Assembly: GCF_020536995.1 (NCBI RefSeq)
Contig: NC_068361.1
Span: 106,918,882 to 106,982,881, forward strand
Direction: 5' to 3'
Source: Dreissena polymorpha
Taxonomy: Eukaryota; Mollusca; Bivalvia; Myida; Dreissenidae
Length of the DNA: 64,000 nucleotides
Under the pieces are notes generated by a model, which saw nothing but the letters and a program-made list of their open reading frames with translations, was not told the DNA's origin and searched no databases. Shown here one piece after another: positions 44,233-56,582 of the stretch. A program made the position numbers and the translations under genes. Within the stretch, counting starts at the first letter, position 1; every line of letters starts with the position of its first letter.

Positions 44233-45237
44233 ATGGCGTAACATAATGTCGAAAGTCAACAAGACCTACTTGGTGACAAGAGAAATGTACCTTGACGTAC
44301 AATATGTATGTCGAAGTACAAAAATTGTGCTTCGACGTACAAAATGAAATACACTTCGAAGTATAAATTTGTACGTCGAAGTACACTTTTTACCCTGACG
44401 TACATGTTTGTACTTCTACGTACAAATTTTCTTAACAGCCGATCAAAACACTTGTCTCTTGAGCCGCTTTTCCTTCAGATTTATGGATAATAAATGTTAA
44501 AAATCTTTTTTTTTAATTGAGGACAAAATAAATAAAAATTGAAAAATTGAAAAAAAAAATTTACAAAGAAGTTTCGAGTGTTTAATGCATTGAAATAGAT
44601 TATATACCCATTTGAAGAAGATTCAAGGTTACCTTGTCCTTTTTAAAAAATAAAATTATCAAGCATATTGTGAGTATTTATTGACCATATGCGGGGTGGA
44701 ATATCACTTTCCAGCGCATTACTGTGTAGGAAATTCCCAACGGTAACCAAACGGTAACCAAACAGTTACCAAACAATTACGGGATTAAAATGTATAATAA
44801 TCTCCCTGGTTTGGTTGTATTTGGTGTTAACCATTATTTGCATAAGTCAGAGGTTAATTCCGCCACGCCAGGTCAATAAATACGCACACTATCTATGAGT
44901 TAGCGGTCAATAGTCGCACAATTTGGTATAAATAATAATAATAATGTTCAATAAGTACGCTCAATATCTATTAGTTAGCGGTCGATAGTCGCATAATTTG
45001 GTATACTAGTAAATAGTAATAATTATAATAATGTTCAATGTCAAATATCTCTAAAAGCAACAGTAAGGCGTCTTCTGATTGACTAACACTCAAGGGTCAG
45101 TAAAGACTGAACGTCGAATTACAATTGTGTACATCAAAGTACAAAAAATGTACTTCGACATACATATTGTACGTCAAAGTACATTTCTCTTTTTACCTAC
45201 TAGGTCTTGTTGACTTTCGACCCAAATGGTACGCCAT
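44233..45237. mobile_element. Mutator-like fold-back MITE with GTACGTCGAAGTAC motifs
   Basis: About 1,005 bp. Left terminus ATGGCGTAACATAATGTCGA, right terminus CGACCCAAATGGTACGCCAT. Inverse arms of about 105 bases include GTCGAAAGTCAACAAGACCT. AAATGTGT(A) flanks both sides (44225-44233, 45238-45246), an 8-9 bp target duplication. Inside each arm lie repeats of the palindrome-like GTACGTCGAAGTAC. The middle has two tandem copies of about 75 bp (AGTTAGCGGTCAATAGTCGC at 44898; AGTTAGCGGTCGATAGTCGC at 44974). No coding capacity. Confidence 0.75.
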
Positions 45238-45268
45238 AAATGTGTATCCATACTATTGCCATCGAGGT

Positions 45269-45313
45269 ACTTATCCGATGTTAGACGGAAAGGGCCAAGA
45301 ATGTGCGATTGAG
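45269..45313. repeat. Short block shared with 12216-12252
   Basis: TCCGATGTTAGACGGAAAGG, GCCAAGAATGTGCGATTGAG resembles TCCGATGTTTTACGGAAAGG, GCCGAGAATGTGCGATTGAT at 12218. It is likely a piece of the same old element. Confidence 0.55.
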
Positions 45314-45324
45314 GGTCAATTTCC

Positions 45325-45530
45325 CCAGGGGTACTACGTCCCCGTACCCCCAATTTTTTTCCGTACCTAAAATTTTTCGTACCCATTTTTTTTTCGTAAC
45401 CAATTTTTTGTTTGCTCCCAAAAATTGTTCGTACCCAATTTTATTTCGTACTCTAATTTTTTTCATAACCAATTCTTTTTTGCATAATTTTTTCGTTCCC
45501 AAAAGTTTCGTACCAATTTTTTTTTCGCTT
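45325..45530 (+). repeat. Minisatellite, CGTACCCAATTTTTTT units
   Basis: About eleven degenerate units of 16-20 bases, consensus CGTACCCAATTTTTTT (CGTACCCCCAATTTTTTTC, CGTACCTAAAATTTTT, CGTAACCAATTTTTTG and so on). It explains the frames on both strands. Confidence 0.8.
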
Positions 45531-47371
45531 CCACATACACAATTGTGATGATGTAGATCAACTTTAATTGATGCTTTTATCCATCCTCTTCAAAAGCATC
45601 GTCACACCAGTACTGGCAGTACTTTGATTTGTAAGAGAGACGACACAAATAAGACCTCAAGCTTGGTCCCCATTCATTCCTAATCGGTCTAAAGTTTCAT
45701 TATGATTGGATAATAGATAGGAAACCACTTGCCCGAGGCGTCCTCCTTCCCGCCCGCTCACCCGCCATACCTGAAATAAATAACCAATATTTTCAACACT
45801 ATTTGTCATAATAATTATGGCAAAAACATCCGTACCACAATGTGGATATTACGCGATCTTAAATGCTTGTAAATATATTAATTAGGTTAACCTCTAACGG
45901 CAATACAAGTTTGATTTACGCGCGACACAGTTATAAAAATGTCGTGTTTGTCTATGCTTTTTTAAAACCACGATTAAAGTTATGCGAAAACATCCGAAAC
46001 AAAATATGGATGAGAACAAGTTAACATGATGGTTAAAATATATGTTCGAAAACATTCATCTCTATAGTAGCAATATACGCAATATTTACACACGACACAA
46101 AAATCCGTCGAACGGACGGACGAAAGGTCACACTAGGGCAAGTCTATATGCAATCTCTGCTAAAAGTGGTTGCATAAAACCTATAATGAAGTACCATAAT
46201 TTTGCTGTTATGGTGATGTTACTTTTATGAGCGCATGGGTTTCAAGAAGGAAAATCAAGGTGCATAATGAAAGGACGTTCCCATTAAAATCGAATGTTGT
46301 TGTTGTTGCTGTTGTTTTTTATAGTTTTTATTTGCAAAATTACCTTTCGCCTTCATATTTTGATGTTATACCCCGCCAGCAAATTGGACATATGTGCATT
46401 GAGACAAGGAACTGAACGAATATCCCGTAATTGATTGACAGCCACTTTGCTTACACAATTGTGTCCTATGTGTGTAGCTTCTTGCACACGCATTGAGCTT
46501 AGTTTCGCGGCATCGAAATGCATTACACCTCTGCTCAAATACCATCTTTAGTTACTGGAATCTCTTGTTCAGCATCATGCCAGATTTAACTTGGTCAACG
46601 ACGACGCATGAAGGCTAAAACAGCTTCCACTGTGATGCCATCTAAGAACAGCAAGTATCTTTTTTTAACATTCGATGAAAGACATTTAACTATTTCGTCA
46701 ACTCTGAAAATCCCGAGGACAAATATTTTGATTCCTTCGTGCTTTACCTAATTTATTAGTGTTGCGTGGCCATTAACAGTAGTTCGATTTAAAGTTAAAT
46801 AGTGTACAACCTTTATAGTTGGCAAAGTAAAAACTGCAAAATACAAATACTTTCATAAATATTTGAAACATATTAATGTTAACGGGTCGTTACGTAACAT
46901 GAAGATTTTAAAGTTTGTGCTAAAAGTGTTTAGTGTTTATAGAAATCGCAGGTAAACAAAACTTGATGTAGAGTAACCTTTAATTATTTTAAATGCGGTC
47001 CTATCTAATGACCCATTTTGAATATCTGGTGTCAGTATCATGTACTGGACGTTATCATAGTATTTGGTTATTATTGTTTGTAACACTTAACAAAGGTTCA
47101 AAGTCATTTATAGCTTGAATGAGGACGTATGGTATTATTATGCGCATATAAACGTAAACAGTTTAAATCTGTGAATTATCATAATTATACAAGTATTAAA
47201 CGTGTGACAAGTTTATATCATTGTCTGCCTGGAGTTTATGCCCATTTGAGTAATACGTGTACACTCTCTTACACTGCGGCTCATTACATTCATGTATGTT
47301 GATGCACGAACGACAACTCGGCTAGGAGAATGATACGTGTACTGTAGGCAGCAATAAATAGCTCAAACAAA
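45531..47371. other. Gene-free stretch upstream of the TRIM-like gene
   Basis: No coding feature found. It presumably includes the promoter and 5' UTR of the gene starting at 47372. No TATA box is placed with confidence. Confidence 0.4.
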
Positions 47372-50300
47372 ATGGCGACACCTATCAATACAAGTTCAGA
47401 TATTATTAAGGATCATCTGTGTGTTGCTTGTGAAAGTAAAAATCTTGAAGAAATTGCCGAATTGTATTGTGCAACTTGTCAGAAGTGTTTTTGTGAACAA
47501 TGTTATAATCTTCACAGCCAATTGTATGGTAACCATTCAACATATGGGAGAAAAGACATGAGTAAGTGGCCGCTCACGAAGAACGTGGAGGACTTTCTAC
47601 AGAAATGTGACATTCATAAAGAAAACAAACTGGAGATGTTATGTCAGGACCACAGTCAGTTGTGCTGTACCAAATGTGTTCTTCTTCAGCATAGGTATAA
47701 AAAACTGGTTTGCATAAATCACACTTGATCAATCACAAGCTTTGCTTTAAATTTGTTTTCTTTTGAAACCTCGCAAGCTACTACTCCTACAAGCTATTTG
47801 TAACATAGATCTATTTTAAAATGGTTTGAAAATGCACAAAACTCTTATGGATTCTATTTACCGTTTCAAGACGTTGATCTATTATTTATTCATTTTAGTT
47901 TCGTTTTGTTGTATGTGTTAATATTGTGTTACGTGCTTGTGTGTCAAACTGAACATTGCGCCTGCAAAGTTTAGGCTCCATCAACAGGTGGTAAAATGTG
48001 GTGGTGTTTATATAACCGATTATAAAAGTACTTTCAAAATTATAGTTTATATTCACATGCTTCTGAACTAATTTTTGTATGAAGAAGATGTTTATATAAA
48101 AGAACATGCAATTGAAACGTTTATGGTACTGTAATTATTTTTTGTACCTGATATTTAAATAAGTTCTGAATACAGTGCAATTGGTATGTAGGTATGGTGA
48201 CCAAAAAGATCCCGCTAGATGACGCATCTTGCAATCAGATCCGTTTACATAAAACTACTTCAAAACGGTACTGATATCAGACAATAAGTAAAGTTTATAT
48301 ACTGGAACAATGTAGTATAAAAGCAATCAGCAAACATATTGATTCCCTGCACACAACTTGTAATACCTCACTAGAACCTTTATATGTCTTGAATAACTAG
48401 TTGTCTCATTATAAATACATTTTGTTGACATCTGTTCTATCGTATTAATTTACTTGTTTTCACCAATCTTGTCACCCATCTTCTGAGCATCAATAATCCA
48501 GACTTTAATACCCCTTTGTTAAGCACAAACACAAAAGTATAAACCACAAGTGGCAGACGATTATCTGGTAATTAAACAAAGATAGTGTCATGTCTTTGTT
48601 GGCAGTTGTATTTCAAGAGCAATAATAAAACATGTTTTTTAAGCAAAAATACATAAATGATCTTTTAATTACATGTGTAGCCTATTGTAAAATTGAAATT
48701 CATTTGTCCAAAACAACTCATCGGGAACTATATAGCCAGTTTAATCTATACGTGTTTAATATATGTATATTTCAAATATTGTACAAATGTGTTATGAAAC
48801 ATTAACAATACATACCAGGGCAATTTAAACTCTAAAATTACTTTCGTATTAAGATCGTTTGAAATGGCTGTGTACGAAACAGGCAATTACATAATAATAT
48901 AAACGAAAAGTAAAGACAATACATGAAAAACAAAGAAAGATATGTATCAATCAGAGCTGTAGTATAGAGATTTAAATATACCTGTAGGATGATTTCCGGC
49001 TCATATGTAAGGACACCGTCCTTTTTTAGCCCTTCGGCATGCGAACTTTGTATATACCAGCTTTGTGTTGGTCCCGCGTATTTAATATAATATGATGTGG
49101 TGACTAATGTGTACTTAGTATAGTTTACTGTTTAGATACTTAACAGTACCTTTTTCATTTAGTACTCATACAACCTATTTTCTTGCCAGTGTCTATCTAA
49201 GAGTGTTTTTTTAATTACCCAGGGTTACTGCATCCGGAGATTCGGTTCCGTGTAAATAAAAGTGCACATCTTGTTTTTTTCAAGATTCAGGGAGTGTTTT
49301 CTTCCGATGAATTTTGAAGTATTAAAAACATTTCAACAGGGAAATCATCAAGACCCTTCACAAGTTTAAATGTCTGAATCATATCCCCTCGAAGACTTCT
49401 GTGTGCTAGTGTTGTCAGCTTACGCTTATAAGTCTGGTCTGGTATGGTAGATCTCAAGATTGGAACAAAATTTGTCGTCCTCCATTGGACCCGTTCAATG
49501 CTCTCAATATCCTTTCGGAGTTATAAGTGCCAAACTGCATTAGCAAATGTCAGGTGTGTCTTCACAAATGCAGTGTAAAGTCTCAAGAAGGAGTGGATAT
49601 CAATTAACCAAAAGACCCTCATATAAGTGCTAGTATACGGTTGGCTCGATTTATCTCCTTGTTTATGCGTTGTTTATAAATATACGTGAAGATAAAGTTG
49701 AATCATTATCATCTGCAGACGTTAATTCTTTTTCAAATTACACGTTTTTAAAATTCAAATTTAACTGTTTTGTTTTGTTGACAATTGATCACTTTCCATT
49801 AAATACGAATCACGTGCTTTAATAAGCTTTTTCTCCTACTCGTGCAGCCGAAGTTTAACTTTTTTTAAATATTTTTATCGCAACCTTGCTTTTTAAACAT
49901 CGTATGTTTATTCATTTAATAAATTTTACTGATAAACATCACATGTTCAGACTGTACGGGAACATTTCAGCTATTTTAAACTTAATATACATTTGATTTA
50001 AGGGAAAAGCATGCCCGTAAATAAACAAATATGCATTTCCGTTTATTATAGAGTTTTTATAGAGCGCACTTAAACATTACGTTGTAATTTTAAATTTCAG
50101 AGAGTGTACAAGTGTCACACTAATTTCTGAGAGATTTCAAGACCAACCGAATGACCTACAACAACTGTTTGACAAAGTTAACACTATTCGTGAAGAGTTA
50201 AATAAGCTACATAGTTTCAGAGAGGGAAGCATTCAGTCTGTGGAGGTTTCGTATACTGAACGACTGCAAGAAATCAGAGAAGTACGACAGAAGCTAAATG

Positions 50301-53300
50301 CTGCTTTAGACGCATTAGAGAAAACTACCCTCAAAGAACTGGATGATTTGAGAACTTCACTGAAAACCCAACTACATACTGATCTTGAAAATTGTAACAA
50401 GTTAATGGAAGATTTGAACAAACTCAGTGAAGCTGTTCTAGAACTTTGTGGGAAGAATAACCCGGACATGTCTTTCATAGCTAACAGAAAAGGCATGGAC
50501 AAGATAAAGCAGTCTGAAGGATTTCTTAAGGAGAACTGGGTTAAGGTGGCAAGTACGCTGTCATTTCAAGATAACACATATATTGAGCAATACTTGTTCA
50601 AACATTTGGTTCTTGGAAAGATTGTTCAAAGAGCCCAATCCTTGACTGCGTTAGGGAACCCAAATCAAGTATTGAATGTGAAACAAACCAAGGAATATGA
50701 TATAGGAATACCGAATGACTCAGAAACGACCAGCAATATTATTGGCATCTGTGTTATCTCTTGTGATAAACTTATTGTTGCTGACGGAAGCTGTCAAATG
50801 GTGAACCTTCTGGACAATCACTACAAGGTGATCAGTCATTGCGATGTCCGTGTTTCTGGTGATATCTGTCAGATAAGTGCCAGTGAGGTTGCAGTTACAG
50901 CGGCGGAGGGTAAAACTTATGGGATCCAGTTTATCTCTTTGCATTCTGGGAAGCTCCTGAAGGGCAGGAGACTTGAGCTACGACATCTGTGTGATGGAAT
51001 TGCACACCATGACGGCCACCTGTATGTCACCTCCCGAAGTGCGCTGTACAAGTACTCTTTGACCGGGGAACTTGAGAAAAAGCTTTATGAAGACCTAAGT
51101 GGTGGTATCACTGGTAACTATATATAATTCATGAGTACATTTTTGTATTTATTTTTAAATAGAAAGATTAACGGAATATGATAGTGAAGTATGTAACTGT
51201 GAAGTAAGACTAGCTTTCAAACTGGTTTAAGAACCATATGCCTTGCATTGACCGTTCCAAGGCTGTGACCTCTAATTTAATCGTTTAGCGTTTGTTTTAA
51301 GCTCATCTATTTTTTGAAAAAAAATGACCTATTGTCATCTACTTGGCGTCGGCGTCCGGTTACGTTTTGCGTTTAGGTGCACTTTTCTCATAAAGTATCA
51401 ATGCTATTGCATTCAAACTTGGCACACTAACTATCATGAGGGGACTGGGCAGGCAAAGTGAGATAACTCTGGCGTGCATTTTGACAGAATAATGTGCCCT
51501 TTTTATACTTAGAAAATTATAAATTTTGGTTAAGTTTTGTGTTTCGGTCCATTTTATTCCCTAAGTATCAAAGCTATTGCTTTCATACTTGCAACACTTA
51601 CTAACTATCATAAGGGGACTGTGCAGGCACCGTTATGTAACTCTGACTGGCATTTTGACAGAATTATGTGCCCTTTTTATACTTAGATAATTGAAAATTT
51701 GGTTAAGTTTTGTGTTTAGGTCCACTTTATTCCTAAAGTATCAAAGCTATTGCTTTCATACTTGCCACACTTACTAACTATCATAAGGGGACTGTGCAGG
51801 CAAAGTTATGTAACATTGGCTGGCATTTTGACGAAATTATGGGCCCTTTATACTTAGAAAATTGAAAATTTGGTTAAGTTTTGTGTTTAGATCCACTTTA
51901 CCCCTAAAGTATCATAGATATCGCTTTCATACTTGGAACACTCGCAAACTATCATAAGGGGACTGTAAAGGACAAGTTACATAACTCTGGTTGTCATTTT
52001 TACGGAAATATGGCCATTTTTTGACTTAGTAACTTTGAATATATGGTAACATTTTGTGTTTAGATCCACTTAACTTCTAAAGTATCAAGGCTATGGCTTT
52101 CAAACTTCAAATACTTTCATGCTATCATGAGGGTACTGTACCTGGCAAGTTGAATTTTACCTTGACTTTTGAATGACCTTGACTCTCATGGTCAAATTAT
52201 TAAATTTTGCTAAAATTACCTTAACTTCTTTATTTATGATTAGATTTGATTGATACTTTGACAAAACAACTCTTACCTGACATACCACAATAGACTCCAC
52301 CCAAACCATCCCCCAAGCCCCCCCCCCCACCCCGGATCCCCCCCCCCAATTTTTTTCTTAAAGACCATCTTATAAATGACCACCACACCCTAACACTATA
52401 CCCCCCCAACCCACCCCCACCCACCCCCCCCCCCCCCCCCCAAAAAAAAAAAAATATTTTTTTTTAAACATGGTTAAAAACACAAATATTTTTTTGTATT
52501 ATTTTATTTTTGAAATACTGTCCAACCATACCAACCAAAAATCCCCCCCTCCAAAAAAAATGCATTTTTGTTTGCATCTTTGGAAGAAAATGTAATAAAT
52601 GACCACACCCCCACACTATACATCCCCCCTCCACTCCACCCCTCCTTTCTTTGTGATTGAAATTGAGATAGGTCCCTTCACCTTTAAAAAGAAAAAGAGA
52701 TGAGCGGTCTGCACCCGCAAGGCGGCGCTCTTGTTATAATTGTCTTCATCTAATAACACTTACCAACCGTATCAAGAAATTCTCAACTTTTTAAGTTTCG
52801 AAAGTTGAATGATTACTTATTTTGCATATACAGAAATTGTGACTTTAATATTGAATTATTTTGCTGTTTACACAAAATCACAAAATAGTAAAATTGTTGT
52901 TTCTTGCTCTATGCTATGTTAATCAGAAAACACTGTATACCGGGTAGTCATCACGGAGTGGTGTATCAACACAATATTTCATTGTTTCTGAAAAAGGGCA
53001 CAATTTATATTTAGGCATTTTACCAATAACATATATCATTATTTAAATATATGTTTGATTAATATATTTAAACGTATTAATTTTAATTAATAAATCTTTA
53101 TATAAATTATATGACATTGCATGTATTGCAGTGGGGCAGTGTGCTGTGAGTCCGACTGGTGACAAAATTTATGTTACCGACTACAACCGGCATCAGCTTC
53201 TCACCCTGAGTCGTGATGGGACTTTGCTCTCTACCTTTACGGACCATGAACTTCAAAATTCATTGGGCGTTCATGTGACACCTGCAGGACAGGTCCTCGT

Positions 53301-53481
53301 ATGTGGATACTCATCCAATACTATAATACAGGTAGATGAAGAGGGAAAGAGAAAGCTGGGTACTATAGCTAAACAGAAGGACGGATTGAACGGTCCAGTG
53401 TCAGTTTGCTCCAACAGCGCCACTAACTCAGTCATTGTGGGGCAATATTACCAGACAAAAATCATCGTTTTGGAAGTTTAA
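47372..53481 (+). CDS. TRIM-like protein: two B-boxes, coiled coil, NHL-like propeller, no RING
   Basis: Three exons join in frame: 47372-47694, 50101-51113 and 53132-53481, with AG|GTATAA, TTTCAG|AG, ACTG|GTAACT and TTGCAG|TG junctions, giving 561 residues. ATG context AACAAAATGG is good. Residues 17-62 form an atypical B-box 1 (CVAC, CATCQKCFCEQC, H). Residues 79-110 are B-box 2 (CDIH, CQDHSQLCCTKC, HREC). About 120-215 is a coiled coil (QQLFDKVNTIREELNKLHSF, RQKLNAALDALEKTTLKELD). From about 290 on, repeated segments such as VTSRSALYKYSLTGELEKKL, VSPTGDKIYVTDYNRHQLLT and HVTPAGQVLVCGYSSNTI look like NHL/six-blade propeller repeats. This matches the expanded bivalve TRIM2/45/56/71-like group, often linked to immune or ubiquitin roles (family knowledge). 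Without a RING a ligase role is doubtful. Confidence 0.85.
47695..50100 (+). other. Intron 1 of the TRIM-like gene
   Basis: 2,406 bp between GTATAA and TTTCAG. It holds an antisense LINE fragment at about 49255-49650 and no recognised modular repeat. Confidence 0.75.
49255..49650 (-). pseudogene. LINE reverse-transcriptase C-terminal fragment in intron 1
   Basis: Read on the minus strand: LYTAFVKTHLTFANAVWHL, a stop, then KDIESIERVQWRTTNFVPIL, RSTIPDQTYKRKLTTLAHRS and LRGDMIQTFKLVKGLDDFPV. The order ..RTHLEYA..VW.., K-D-I..IE.VQRRATK, LRGDMI..FK resembles the post-RT part of CR1/L2- or Jockey-type LINEs. It is a different family from the LINE at 18-29 kb. Decayed. Confidence 0.75.
51114..53131 (+). 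other. Intron 2 of the TRIM-like gene
   Basis: 2,018 bp; most is the modular repeat at 51299-52735. A short block, AAACTGGTTTAAGAACCATA, TGCCTTGCATTGACCGTTCC (51218), is an inverse copy of the repeat at 58592 and 61633. Confidence 0.75.
51299..52735 (+). repeat. Modular repeat, AGCTCATCTATTTT family, uninterrupted copy
   Basis: Begins AGCTCATCTATTTTTTGAAA and ends AAAGAGATGAGCGGTCTGCA, GGCGGCGCTCTTGTT, with short inverted ends (GCTCATCT / AGATGAGC). Six or so units of about 180 bp with AAGTATCAAAGCTATTGCTT and GACTGTGCAGGCA are followed by a C-rich segment (52310-52445, 52541-52655). Partner of 4213-6597. Inside intron 2 of the TRIM-like gene. Confidence 0.85.
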
Positions 53482-53953
53482 TATAATTATTTTAAGTAAC
53501 ATTTACAAGCCAACACGCTTAAGAGACCACGATAGCTTCTATGTTATTTAAAAAAAAGTTCAGAAATGTCATGTGTAAACAAGTGAAGGAAAATATATTT
53601 CCCATACATAGAACGTTGATAACGTTTTAGCAATATACAAATAAGCTTAAGTATTCTATATCCAATAAATTCATCCAATCGGCATTCTTCATATGTACCA
53701 CGTGACCGTCCAATATATTCCGGTATTGGAGCCAAAAAGTCTGGTTTTTTTCCATATTGGACAGTTGAGTACAAGTGCACTAAGCAATTGTTTTATAACG
53801 ATAAAAGCCGTTTCCGAGAAAAAGTATCCGAATGTACTATAATCGACTCACACGGGCGCTTGTCTTGAAAATAGCATAGATGCAATTAAAGCATTTAAAA
53901 ATCAAAATTAAAACGAAACAAAGAGCTGAAGAAAGGGATATAGAATAAAAAGC
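53482..53953. other. TRIM-like gene 3' flank
   Basis: AATAAA at 53664-53669, 183 bases past the stop, is a possible poly(A) signal. Nothing else recognised. Confidence 0.45.
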
Positions 53954-54107
53954 TTATTAGACGTTTAAACTGTACAATACGTGATATATTTGCACTCGCA
54001 TACAATTTGAAGTCATATTGGACTCGCCTAACGGCTTGTCCAATATGACGTCAAACTGTGTGCTCGTTCAAATATATCTCCGTATTGTACAGTGAAACGT
54101 CTAATAA
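53954..54107. repeat. Long hairpin (fold-back) element
   Basis: Arms of about 70 bases: TTATTAGACGTTTAAACTGT, ACAATACGTGATATATTTGC, AAGTCATATTGGAC on the left; GTCCAATATGACGTCAAACT, CAAATATATCTCCGTATTGT, ACAGTGAAACGTCTAATAA on the right. The loop is about 14 bases (TCGCCTAACGGCTT). No coding capacity. Confidence 0.8.
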
Positions 54108-55810
54108 CCTATAAGTTTTACACATTCCTAATTGTATAAAATAATTTATTCTATGTTGAGCTTTTGCTATAGGTAATTAATGATTGAAAATGATCATTTA
54201 TTTTAAAATTGAGTTTATACATGAAACATGAAAAAGGCAAATTTACTTCAACACGTTCAATAAGTATTGATGAAGATGACACTTAAAAGTCTCTCCTAGA
54301 ATGAACTAGTACATGAGCGATTGCATATTAAAAGGGCGCTCTTAAAAGTAAATCCATGTCCAGAACAACAACCACGAATTCAACCTGTATCTGTATCTTC
54401 TTTTGGAAACGTATGTGAAACGTACTCTGATTTTTTATGGGTACACTTTATTTTACGAAATAATTTAAGAAATATTCGTTGATTTTGCGTGTTAATGGGG
54501 CTTTAAAAGGATCTGTCTGGTTATGATGTTTACGCATTAAAACGCAAAACTCATTAATTTATCGTGATGATAAAACTATTTTGGTAAATTTACATTTGCG
54601 ACACGGATTCAGTTCACATGGACCGAAGTATGGTGCAACGTAGCAATAGTATGGATCATTAAGACGAAACGAACACATAATGTTTAATATATGTTGTCAC
54701 AAGATTTATTATCGAATTATCGGGTAAATACAGTTTCATGCAATTGAAGTGCACGTTTTGCAGCAATAAAACGAAACTTAAACATGCTTTTTACATAACT
54801 TCACGAAATTTATTATCTATCCCGCCTGTTTAATGTTTTAAGAAAAAAAGTGCGCGTTTTGCAACACTGCGTTTTGCAAGATAGATTCTATATTTGAGAT
54901 ATGAATCAAATCAAATCATCAAATAAATTTTATTTTGAGTCGGCAAGACAATAACAAATAAATGAGTAAAATACACATAAAATAATTCGTTGGAACGAAA
55001 GCACTTGCATGGAACATCAAATTTACTGCAGTTTGCATTTTAGAAGCTAACATGTATTTAATGTTCATGCCATTGAGCATTAAATATAGGGGACTTAAAA
55101 TGATAGCTACATTCGTTTCAAGTTACCGAATTAATATACGTACCAAGATAGCTACATTCGTTTCAAGTTACCGAATTAATATACGTACCATCACTAAAAG
55201 TATGCTTCAGTTAAGCTTTATTTAATTTAATTCTTGCATAGTTGATAAGTCTACTTATTGTTTAATTAATTTAGCTTACCGTACCTAATATAGCTTGAAT
55301 AGCGATTTTTTTGAACTTATAGAAGGTTTAAACGAATATTGTCATATATCGGGACGCCGGGACAATCACCCAAATCACGGTCCCGTCGAGATCGGGCATG
55401 TATGTTTTAATTCCGTTATCCATTTATCTAATCAATGATTATCTAATCAGAATTTATTTTCTCAAATTTTTACCAATGAAATCGTCGTGGTTCTTAATTC
55501 AAAAAAATAATAATAGCGAAACCAAAAGCATACATATGATCGATGGCAAGTAATCCAATTCAATTAGTAGTATTGAAATAAATTATAATTACGGTAATGT
55601 CTTTTTCTGAAATATCTTACATCTTATGAAACTAAACAGTATTTATTTAAAAAAGAAGAGCATAATAATCAATGATCTTAAACAAATGAATATTACTCTA
55701 TCCAACTTTTCAAAGATGCACATAATAAACGATGTATAGTTGCATTTGTGGCAAACAGGAATATAAATTTGCTGCGGACGGTCATAGGTTCGGACATTTT
55801 AATATAAGGT
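54108..55810. other. Gene-free stretch
   Basis: No gene seen. A 45-bp tandem duplication lies at 55102-55190 (GATAGCTACATTCGTTTCAA, GTTACCGAATTAATATACGT, twice). Confidence 0.45.
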
Positions 55811-55882
55811 TTAAAAATCGAATATTCGAATAATGACAAACGAATATTCGAATATGATTTCCAGTATTCGTTCCCGTCCCTA
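55811..55882. mobile_element. hAT-type terminal sequence, inverted relative to 18087
   Basis: AATCGAATATTCGAATAATG, ATTCGAATATGATTTCCAGT, ATTCGTTCCCGTCCCTA. The opposite strand begins TAGGGACGGGAACGAATACT, matching 18087. The other end of the element was not found. Confidence 0.55.
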
Positions 55883-56224
55883 ATAAAAAGACATTATTTG
55901 CCGACCAAAAACTCAAACGAAAATATCCACGCAAATTATAGGTAGCATGAAACAATGTATACTAGCCCTCTACCATCTTGCATTAAACTATGATTTTGTG
56001 GTCAAAACCGGCCACACCCATTGGGTCATACATTTTATGTAGACAAACATAGCAGAATAACTTAAATCCTTGAATCTGAAATGGGCAATGTCCGAAGGTT
56101 TAATGTTTGGTTTTTTACTGTGCGGACTTCCCCTCTACAAAAAATCAAATCATGCACCTACGGTCATAATGGACCATGTCCAGCTCGCATATTACATTGT
56201 TACACCTTGCTATAACCTGCAGAC

Positions 56225-56490
56225 GGGGCGGGGGGGGGGGGGGGGAATTCGTCGCTACTGTGACAAGCTCTAGTTTTAAAGTAGATTGCAATATTTCTCA
56301 TTGCCAGCCAGACTACCAGTTAAGTTGTTAACATTATACATTCGCTAAACATCATGCCGAGAACTTGTATGTAGTGCTAATAAATTATTGTTACTTAATT
56401 TAGTTTTATTTTGAAAAAAAGCTTCACTGGCCACGCGTCAGTGCACTTATACCGTGGTTGTTTGTTCGTTGTGTATGTAACCGTAAACTA
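56225..56490. repeat. Dispersed repeat shared with 39330-39580
   Basis: GGGGG run (56226-56245), then TGTGACAAGCTCTAGTTTTA and later TTTAGTTTTATTTTGAAAAA, GTGCACTTATACCGTG, in the same order as the earlier copy. Confidence 0.55.
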
Positions 56491-56582
56491 TCTTTGAACT
56501 GAACCTCCTCTGATATCACTGTCAAGACTTTAAAGATCTGTTCCATGGTGCTTGACCGTTTTTCGCAGACATATTTTGACAA

